A stretch of DNA of 64,000 nt, taken from Psychromonas arctica DSM 14288. Its GTDB lineage: Bacteria > Pseudomonadota > Gammaproteobacteria > Enterobacterales > Psychromonadaceae. A program made the translations under genes and the position numbers. Location of the stretch: the NCBI RefSeq assembly GCF_000482725.1, contig NZ_KI519481.1:76930-140929 (forward strand), read 5' to 3'. Below, one piece after another: positions 57,227 through 64,000 of the stretch (position 1 is the stretch's first letter; each line of letters begins with the position of its first letter). The notes under the pieces were generated by a model. That model ran no database searches. It saw only the letters and a program-made list of their open reading frames with translations, and was not told the DNA's origin.

Positions 57227-58111
57227 TTATATCTCTTCTTTCTCAATTGAAATAACCACACGTCTATTTTGTTCTCTGCCTAGTACGCTTCTATTATCGG
57301 CGATATGGTGTTTTTCACCAAAACCAGAGACTTTAATTTTATCGTTATTAAACCCTATTTCCGATAAATATTTTTTTACAGAGTTAGCTCTTTTTTCAGA
57401 TAACACTGTATTGGCATTAATTTCACCATAACTATCAGAGTAACCCGCCACCAAAATGACATTGATCGTTTTATCATGTTTTATGTAATCACCAATCATT
57501 TTTAGGCGTTTTTTAGAAAATTGCGTTAATAGTGACCCATCTTTTTTATAGCGTAAAATACTGTAAGAAATATCATCAAAATTGTAGGGCAATAAACGTG
57601 AGATACAATTATTAAAATCATCATAACTTTTATTAAAATTGATTGAAGAAAGTCCGACACTGACCGTTTGATTATTGTTGTACCAATCATGAAAATAAAA
57701 GGTTGGGTATTGACCTCTTTCAAGTTCATTTAGCATGCGCCATGCACTTTGTCTGGTTACGTAACCATCAAATTGTTGATGGAATGTGACTGTGTCAATT
57801 AACTCAGGTACTGCGCCTGGTCGCCATTGTGGGGGCACGGATTTTAATTGCACCACTTCAGAGGTTGGCATTGCTCGTCGACTGTCTAGTTTGAAGTCTA
57901 AATTGATTTTTTTACTCGCTTTGACCACAAAGTTAGCCTGACCATAACGAGGAATAGGGTGCTCAAGTGTGCACTGTATCGGTGATGAACTACTCAAATA
58001 CCAGTTAGAATTATCCAAACCTGCATTGTACTGCTTATTAGCAGAAAGCGCTGGCATAGCTGTCATCATTAATAGTAAAGCATAAATATTTTTGATCATA
58101 ATATTTTTCAT
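57227..58111 (-). CDS. motY: sodium-driven flagellar motor T-ring protein MotY
   Basis: A 294-residue periplasmic T-ring protein of Na+-driven polar flagellar motors, matching Vibrio MotY in length and domain order. A signal peptide ends in PALSANK. The N-terminal MotY domain includes CTLEHPIPRYGQANF, VPPQWRPG and QQFDGYVTRQSAWRMLNELERGQYPTF. The C-terminal OmpA-like peptidoglycan-binding domain contains VAGYSDSYGE, LSEKRANSVKKYL and NRRVVISIE. It indicates the organism swims with a sodium motor. It is not near other flagellar genes here. An internal ATG four codons in is an alternative start. Confidence 0.93.
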   Translation of the reverse strand: MKNIMIKNIYALLLMMTAMPALSANKQYNAGLDNSNWYLSSSSPIQCTLEHPIPRYGQANFVVKASKKINLDFKLDSRRAMPTSEVVQLKSVPPQWRPGAVPELIDTVTFHQQFDGYVTRQSAWRMLNELERGQYPTFYFHDWYNNNQTVSVGLSSINFNKSYDDFNNCISRLLPYNFDDISYSILRYKKDGSLLTQFSKKRLKMIGDYIKHDKTINVILVAGYSDSYGEINANTVLSEKRANSVKKYLSEIGFNNDKIKVSGFGEKHHIADNRSVLGREQNRRVVISIEKEEI

Positions 58112-58235
58112 AGTTGCTCGATATTTTTAAACACTGCTAGTTATATCGACAGAGGGATAAATATCTTTAGTAAAATTATGCGATTTTTACCACTTTCTGG
58201 CATAATCCTCTGACTTTATTTAATAGTGAGATGAA

Positions 58236-58844
58236 ATGGATAACCAATTAGCAGCACGTTTTAGAGGGTATTACCCAGTTATAATTGATATTGAAACATC
58301 AGGATTAGATCCTCAGTGTCATGCGATTTTAGAAATCGCAGCCATTTTTCCTGAAATGGATGAACAAGGGTACTTAAAAAGCGTGGATAAAATTCATTTC
58401 CATGTGATGCCATTTGAAGGGGCTGAATTAGATCCTAAAGCGCTTAGCTTCACAGGAATAGACCCTTTTAATCCTTTACGTAACGCTGTTGATGAGCGTG
58501 AGGCATTAACCGAAATTTTTAAAAAAGTACGTAAATATCAAAAATTGAACGAGTGTAATCGTGCCATTATTGTTGCGCACAATGCCTCATTCGACCAAGG
58601 CTTTATTAATAAAGCAACCGACCGCTGTAAACTAAAGCGTGTCCCTTTTCATCCCTTTGCATCATTTGATACTGCAAGTATGGCGGGTTTGACATTAGGT
58701 CAAACGGTATTAGCCAAAGCCTGTGCTGAGGCTGGAGTTGATTATAATAATAAAGAAGCACATTCTGCTCTCTATGATACTGAAGTCACCGCTGAACTAT
58801 TTTATTACATGGTTAACCGTTATAAAGCATTGGGTGGCTGGTAA
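58236..58844 (+). CDS. rnt: ribonuclease T
   Basis: A 3'-5' exoribonuclease that trims tRNA CCA ends and other stable RNA. It is a 202-residue DEDDh enzyme: Asp18 and Glu20 in DIETSG, Asp120 in NASFDQGF, and His176 and Asp181 in HSALYDTE, offset by five from E. coli RNase T. GAGATGAA precedes the ATG. It is single and divergent from motY. The adjacent grxD and sodB, with an FN3 lipoprotein between, resemble the rnt-grxD-sodB neighbourhood of many gammaproteobacteria. Confidence 0.97.
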   Translation: MDNQLAARFRGYYPVIIDIETSGLDPQCHAILEIAAIFPEMDEQGYLKSVDKIHFHVMPFEGAELDPKALSFTGIDPFNPLRNAVDEREALTEIFKKVRKYQKLNECNRAIIVAHNASFDQGFINKATDRCKLKRVPFHPFASFDTASMAGLTLGQTVLAKACAEAGVDYNNKEAHSALYDTEVTAELFYYMVNRYKALGGW

Positions 58845-59161
58845 TAAGCATTTATTTTCACCTTTAATTAAAAATAATTTAATTAATTTTAGAACTCTTT
58901 ATATTTCAATATATTACCCATTGTAAATATAATTGTTTGATTTTAATTTTTTAATTTTATTCACGTTTTAACTTTTAAGTGTCTGATTTTTTAGTTTAAT
59001 ATTTTTTTATTAAGTCCATTAGTAATCTTGGTTTTGATGTTTTTTGTTTTTGATTGAATCTTTTGTCATCTATAGGGTCCATAGGTACTGGAAATTAATT
59101 GATCATTTGGTGTGGTCTTAATTGTATGTAAGTGGCTCTATAAAGGTATTGTGCAAAAGTG
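58845..59161. other. intergenic, no feature found
   Basis: Very AT-rich gap between rnt and the FN3 lipoprotein gene. No hairpin with a T-tract or coding frame is convincing. Confidence 0.4.
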
Positions 59162-59590
59162 ATGAAGATAAAGATGAAAAAAATAAAATGGTGTAAATTG
59201 GCTACGTTAATAATTTTACTACCATTAGCAGGTTGTGCTGTCGATGTTGATGAGGAAAATGCCGAAGCGTTAGCTAAGGCTGAATTAGGTGTTGAAAAGC
59301 AAGTTGATGGCTCTGTGGTAGATGGACGCTCTAATAATGCCATCGACTTGTTGCCAGACTATATTTCGATTGAAGTACATTGGGAAGATCTAGCCGATAA
59401 TGAAGAAGGCTTTTTGGTTGAGAGAAGTACCAGTGAAAGCGGCGAGTTTATATTATTAACTGCCTTAAAAATGGATGAAACGACTTATTTAGATGAAAAA
59501 GTAAAACAAGGTAATACTTATTGCTATCGAATTGGTGCTTATAATAATGTTGGTGTTGCTTATTCAGATGTGAGTTGCAAAAGCAGTTGA
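59162..59590 (+). CDS. lipoprotein with fibronectin type III domain
   Basis: A 142-residue lipoprotein. The signal peptide ends in the lipobox LAGC (cysteine near residue 25), then an acidic linker (DVDEENAEALAKAE), then one FN3-like domain: ISIEVHWEDLADNEEGFLVERS, YLDEKV and YCYRIGAYNNVGVAYSD, a common match for extracellular FN3 modules. It probably displays a binding domain on the outer or inner membrane surface. The start is uncertain among the ATGs at 59162 and 59174; neither has a strong ribosome-binding site. The function is unknown. Confidence 0.72.
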   Translation: MKIKMKKIKWCKLATLIILLPLAGCAVDVDEENAEALAKAELGVEKQVDGSVVDGRSNNAIDLLPDYISIEVHWEDLADNEEGFLVERSTSESGEFILLTALKMDETTYLDEKVKQGNTYCYRIGAYNNVGVAYSDVSCKSS

Positions 59591-59627
59591 GCAGTATAGT
59601 TGGAGACAGATAAAGGTATCAGGTCGA

Positions 59628-59667
59628 TATAAAGGCTAGCACAACCAAGATTGTGCTAGCCTTTATA
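59628..59667. terminator. strong hairpin, first of a pair
   Basis: Perfect 17-base stem TATAAAGGCTAGCACAA with its reverse complement, loop CCAAGA, 37 bases after the FN3 lipoprotein gene. The ends contribute ATA/TATA rather than a long T-tract. It likely stabilises or ends the convergent transcripts. Confidence 0.7.
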
Positions 59668-59671
59668 AACA

Positions 59672-59702
59672 GGTACTGCTTAAGGAACACTTAAGCAGTA
59701 CC
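59672..59702. terminator. strong hairpin, second of a pair
   Basis: Perfect 13-base stem GGTACTGCTTAAG / CTTAAGCAGTACC with loop GAACA, starting four bases after the first hairpin and ending 11 bases before the grxD stop codon (minus strand). No T-tract is present. It probably acts as the 3' end structure of grxD. Confidence 0.6.
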
Positions 59703-59713
59703 ATGCTTAATTA

Positions 59714-60046
59714 TTACTCTGCTGCGTTTGCTTTTTCAGCCGCAGCGGTAATTAACGGTTGTAATTCGCCTTGTTGGAACATTTCTAAAATAATATCGCA
59801 ACCACCTACAAGCTCACCTTCTACCCATAATTGTGGGAAAGTAGGCCAGTTAGCATATTTTGGTAGTTCAGCACGAATATCAGGGTTTTGTAGAATATCA
59901 ACGTAAGCAAACGGTTGTCCACATTGCATTAAAGCCTGTGAAGCTTGTGAAGAGAAACCACAACTTGGTAATTTAGGCGATCCCTTCATGTATAACAAAA
60001 TAGTGTTTTCGTTTAATTGTTCTTTGATTTTATCTAAAGTTTCCAT
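59714..60046 (-). CDS. grxD: monothiol glutaredoxin
   Basis: A 110-residue cytosolic CGFS-type glutaredoxin involved in Fe-S cluster delivery. The active site CGFS is at residues 29-32, preceded by KGSPKLPS. WPTFPQLWVEGELVGGCDII contains the glutathione-binding residues (TFPQ, GGCD). GAGGAAAAATA precedes the ATG. It is divergent from sodB, as in many relatives. Confidence 0.96.
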   Translation of the reverse strand: METLDKIKEQLNENTILLYMKGSPKLPSCGFSSQASQALMQCGQPFAYVDILQNPDIRAELPKYANWPTFPQLWVEGELVGGCDIILEMFQQGELQPLITAAAEKANAAE

Positions 60047-60252
60047 TATTTTTCCTCTAACGACAGCATATTATTAATTAATTGCACATTATATCAGTTC
60101 TAAGCGTGCAATCTTACTATGAATTTGCGATTATTCTACCATAGATAAAAAATGATCTAGCTCAATTTTTGTTGTGGCTTTTTATTCATAAAGAAAGTAT
60201 AAATGGTCGCTAAAATTGATATCCCCCTCAGCCTCTATTAGGAGAATTTAAA

Positions 60253-60837
60253 ATGGCTTTTGAATTACCAGCATTACCTTACGCAAAAGATGCATTAGAA
60301 CCACACATTTCAGCTGAAACATTAGAGTTTCACCATGGTAAGCACCACGCTACTTACGTTGCTAAATTAAACGGTTTAGTTGAAGGTACTGATCTTGCTG
60401 AAAAATCTCTAGAAGAAATCATTAAAACTTCTGAAGGTGGCGTTTTTAACAATGCTGCACAAATCTGGAACCATACCTTTTACTGGAACTGTTTAGCACC
60501 TAACGCTGGTGGCGAACCTACGGGTGAACTTGCAGCTGCTATCGATGCAAAATTTGGTTCTTTTGCTGAATTCCAAGCACAGTTAAATGATAAAGCTGTT
60601 AACAACTTTGGTTCTTCATGGACTTGGTTAGTTAAAAAAGCAGATGGTTCATTAGAAATCGTAAATACATCAAATGCAGGTACTCCATTAACTGAAGAAG
60701 GTACTACACCACTTCTAACTGTTGATTTATGGGAACATGCTTATTACATTGATTACCGCAATGTACGTCCTAACTACCTAAATGGTTTTTGGGCATTAGT
60801 TAACTGGGAATTTGTAGCTAAGAACTTTGCTGCTTAA
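60253..60837 (+). CDS. sodB: iron superoxide dismutase
   Basis: A cytosolic dimeric Fe-SOD that removes superoxide, 194 residues. Metal ligands are His27 (with His28), His74, Asp158 and His162 in DLWEHAYY. The [14 protein letters not shown] and GSSWTWLV segments follow the iron-type pattern. A clear TAGGAGAATTTAAA leads into the ATG. No Fur box was identified with confidence upstream. Confidence 0.97.
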   Translation: MAFELPALPYAKDALEPHISAETLEFHHGKHHATYVAKLNGLVEGTDLAEKSLEEIIKTSEGGVFNNAAQIWNHTFYWNCLAPNAGGEPTGELAAAIDAKFGSFAEFQAQLNDKAVNNFGSSWTWLVKKADGSLEIVNTSNAGTPLTEEGTTPLLTVDLWEHAYYIDYRNVRPNYLNGFWALVNWEFVAKNFAA

Positions 60838-60927
60838 TTACCTATAGACTAAGTTGGAAGTATCGATCTCGTCCTATTCGGATGACGATTGATATTTTTA
60901 GTTTGTCATTGATGAACTTCAAATATA

Positions 60928-60965
60928 AACCTATCGCTGATCGAATGATCAGGATAGGTTTTTTT
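60928..60965 (+). terminator. terminator of sodB
   Basis: AACCTATC-G-CTGATC stem with GATCAG-G-ATAGGTT, one symmetric mismatch, loop GAAT, followed by at least six T residues, about 90 bases after sodB. Confidence 0.85.
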
Positions 60966-61034
60966 GTAGGTGCAGTTTAGTAGTCGGTTCAGCTTAGTAA
61001 TGGTCATTGAATTTATGGTTGATTTTTTTTGTGT

Positions 61035-61802
61035 TTATTGGTCTATTGTTAGCGCTTGATTTTTATAGATGTCAACCCAAGCAGCAGTTGCACCACAAAC
61101 GGCAATTGGCATAATAATAAAGTTTAAAATAGGTAACGTAGTGCAGAGGCTAATTACCATTCCGAAAGTAATATTTTTACCGTAGCGTTTCCCTAAAATG
61201 GTGCGCATGCTAGCAAAAGAAACTTTATGGTTGTCAAAGGGGTAGTCAGCGTACTGAATTGCCATCATCCAACCTGCAAAGATAAACCAAATAATAGGCG
61301 CGACGGTTTGGCCCACCACTGGTATTAAAAATAGAATTAAACAACCTAAAATACGAGGTAAGAAATACAGCCATTTTTGGCATTCTCGTTTAAATATCCT
61401 TGGTAAATCTTTAAATAAATCTTGCCAACCTTCATCATTGATAGGCTTATTGGTTAATAACATTTCAGTTTTTTCTGCTAACAAACCATTGAATGGTGCG
61501 GCAATTAGGTTCGCGATAGTCGAAAATATAAATGAGAATAAAAATAAAATAGAAAAAATAATAATTGGCCAAAGCACATAGGATAGCCAAGTTAAAATAG
61601 ATGGAAGTTGCTGCATGTAAGCATCTATCCAATCGGTAATGCTAGAAAATAAAAACCAGAATGCACTGGCGAAAATCAATACGTTAATAAATAATGGAAT
61701 GAGTACAAACATTCTTAGTTGAGGATGGCGAAGAAGTTGCACACCTTTAAATAAATACCCTATGCCAGATAATGGCTGATGAATTAAACGTTCATTGTTC
61801 AT
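61035..61802 (-). CDS. cysZ: sulfate transporter CysZ
   Basis: A 255-residue inner-membrane protein for sulfate uptake and cysteine synthesis. It opens GIGYLFKGVQLLRHPQLRMFVLIPL, the CysZ family start. Two long paired hydrophobic helices follow (residues about 33-52 and 72-101), with half-helices around 152-180 and 210-235. It is divergent from zipA, followed by ligA, the typical cysZ-zipA-ligA neighbourhood. AAGG lies seven bases before the ATG. Confidence 0.94.
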   Translation of the reverse strand: MNNERLIHQPLSGIGYLFKGVQLLRHPQLRMFVLIPLFINVLIFASAFWFLFSSITDWIDAYMQQLPSILTWLSYVLWPIIIFSILFLFSFIFSTIANLIAAPFNGLLAEKTEMLLTNKPINDEGWQDLFKDLPRIFKRECQKWLYFLPRILGCLILFLIPVVGQTVAPIIWFIFAGWMMAIQYADYPFDNHKVSFASMRTILGKRYGKNITFGMVISLCTTLPILNFIIMPIAVCGATAAWVDIYKNQALTIDQ

Positions 61803-62048
61803 GATTAAACCTTGTCATTGTTATATCAGATGATATTACCTTGTATAGCGGTTGTCATTCAAGATACAAAAATCAATGCATGTGAATTGTAGATGGACAT
61901 AATGTGCAAATATTCGCTAATTATTGATCGCTTTTATAAATTCCTTAGCAGTTTTGCAAAAAATTAGTGGCAAATGATAGACGCACAGCTTGATACAAGG
62001 TAATTTAAGGGACATAAAGTTATCTATGATCAATCAAGAGAATCAATA

Positions 62049-62984
62049 ATGCAGCACTTTCAACCTATTCTTATTGCAATTGGTATTTTGGCTATTGCCG
62101 GTGTATTAATCCATGGTTTTTTACTCAACAGGAAAAATAAATTAGCCTTGCTCGCTGAACAAGAAGAGCAATATGATGAATTGGAAGAAGGGGACGAATC
62201 CTTTAATGATCAAGATAAACAATCATCTAACTCAGTCAACCGTGAGCGTGACTTTGATTCAATGGCTTTTTCTTCACATCTTTCAGACGATAAAGAACAG
62301 TCAGAGGTGATCAATTTTAATATTGATGCACAAGAAGACAACAAGGATACCGATCCTATTGTATTTCAAGACGAAAAAGATCAAGTGATTGATAAACTTG
62401 AGCCTGAAAGCAAACAACATCCTGATGTAAATAATATCACCAGTGTCGATCAGATCATCAGCGATATTGAATTAGCAAATAAAGGTGATATTAAAGCTAC
62501 TGACTCTAAACAAGCTATCGACGCTAAGCAAGTAAGTGAAACTGCGCAAACTAGCCAAGTTGAACAAAAGCTGCCCGATGAATTATTTATTTTTAATATC
62601 GCAGCCAAAAAAGGCGAACGTTTAGGTGGTCATGAACTATTACAATTCTTTTTAACCTCGGGTTTTCGTTATGGTGATATGAATATTTTCCATCGACATG
62701 AACATTCAGACGGTACTGGTGAAGTTTTGTTTAGTATCGCTAATATGATGGCACCGGGTACCTTTGACTTAGATTACATGGAACAATTTAACTCTCCCGG
62801 TATTTCATTTTTCTTTACTGCCCCGAATGATAAAATTAGTGTTAATAAATCCTTCGATATGATGTTGCGGGCAGTAGAGCAAGCTGCAGAAGAATTTGAC
62901 TGTGAAGTTTTAAATGAAAAAAGAGAGAAATTTACCCCTGAACAATTTATGGAGTATCGTCAGCGTTTACAACAATACCAATAA
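62049..62984 (+). CDS. zipA: cell division protein ZipA
   Basis: A membrane-anchored FtsZ-binding protein of 311 residues. An N-terminal helix (about residues 6-26) is followed by a charged, Gln/Asp/Glu-rich flexible linker (about 35-175). The C-terminal FtsZ-binding domain begins LFIFNIAAKKGERLGGHELLQFF and ends in LNEKREKFTPEQFMEYRQRL. The linker is long and acidic, in keeping with other marine gammaproteobacteria. GAGAATCAATA precedes the ATG. It is followed by a terminator and then ligA. Confidence 0.95.
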   Translation: MQHFQPILIAIGILAIAGVLIHGFLLNRKNKLALLAEQEEQYDELEEGDESFNDQDKQSSNSVNRERDFDSMAFSSHLSDDKEQSEVINFNIDAQEDNKDTDPIVFQDEKDQVIDKLEPESKQHPDVNNITSVDQIISDIELANKGDIKATDSKQAIDAKQVSETAQTSQVEQKLPDELFIFNIAAKKGERLGGHELLQFFLTSGFRYGDMNIFHRHEHSDGTGEVLFSIANMMAPGTFDLDYMEQFNSPGISFFFTAPNDKISVNKSFDMMLRAVEQAAEEFDCEVLNEKREKFTPEQFMEYRQRLQQYQ

Positions 62985-63015
62985 CATTGAAAGGGTATTT
63001 ACCACTTTCTAGAAG

Positions 63016-63038
63016 AACCTCGTTTACGAGGTTTTTTT
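63016..63038 (+). terminator. terminator of zipA
   Basis: AACCTCG / CGAGGTT stem with loop TTTA and seven T residues, 31 bases after the zipA stop. Confidence 0.9.
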
Positions 63039-63060
63039 ATTAGTAAAAACAAATAAATAA

Positions 63061-64000
<940 letters not shown>

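Noticed and set aside
59095-59343. 82-codon minus-strand frame over the FN3 lipoprotein
   Set aside because: It is the antisense shadow of the lipoprotein signal peptide and linker; the plus-strand product has a lipobox and a domain.

Overview
The window looks like part of the chromosome of a marine, psychrophile-type gammaproteobacterium close to Psychromonas/Moritella. I infer this from the low-GC, Vibrio- and Shewanella-like protein sequences, the sodium-motor protein MotY, the cysZ-zipA-ligA order, the abundant Na+-type and amine transporters, and the decayed dispersed repeats between genes. I see no rRNA, tRNA, CRISPR, prophage or intact insertion sequence. It is a metabolic and housekeeping region with several small regulons.

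Layout. 1-540: two copies of a palindromic repeat. 541-7071: pepD, a perfect FNR-type box beside a 38-residue membrane peptide gene, then carAB with a terminator. 7084-9913: a hexanucleotide repeat, a lipoprotein, an Fe-S type uracil-DNA glycosylase relative and a PepSY-TM protein. 10424-14570: a polyamine-type ABC importer in the order binding protein-ATPase-permease-permease. 14859-19535: a small membrane protein, an Na+/alanine symporter whose ribosome-binding site and start codon are tandemly duplicated, and an NCS2 nucleobase permease. 20053-23854: a canonical potABCD operon. 24301-31610: an RNA-processing type MBL nuclease, ackA, an outer-membrane porin, an atypical ZIP transporter, acylphosphatase and a P-loop kinase.

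31731-33358: an EamA exporter and a MarR regulator, divergent, around two matching palindromes. 33548-39217: a four-gene amine or amino-acid catabolic operon (OCD-family dehydrogenase, RidA, FAD oxidoreductase, APC permease) with a divergent AraC regulator. 39300-47903: a glycerol-type ABC importer (glpS-T-P-Q-DUF2160-V) read from a sigma-54 promoter and facing a sigma-54 activator. Its two ATPases have complementary defects, so the heterodimer should have one complete and one incomplete ATP site. 48155-50206: alanine dehydrogenase and an Lrp-type regulator around a 228-bp MITE-like element. 50264-54929: an unknown gene, a PAS/degenerate-GGDEF/EAL protein, a VOC protein and a PAS-GGDEF cyclase. 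55189-64000: psiE, a GNAT protein, rof, a spermidine-synthase-like protein, motY, rnt, an FN3 lipoprotein, grxD, sodB, cysZ, zipA and the 5' part of ligA.

How it fits together. Uptake and breakdown of small nitrogen and carbon compounds dominate: two polyamine importers, alanine import and deamination, an imine-handling amine operon, glycerol uptake and acetate overflow. The most interesting new material is the glycerol importer's split ATPase pair with its sigma-54 control, the amine operon, and the FNR-box small membrane peptide.
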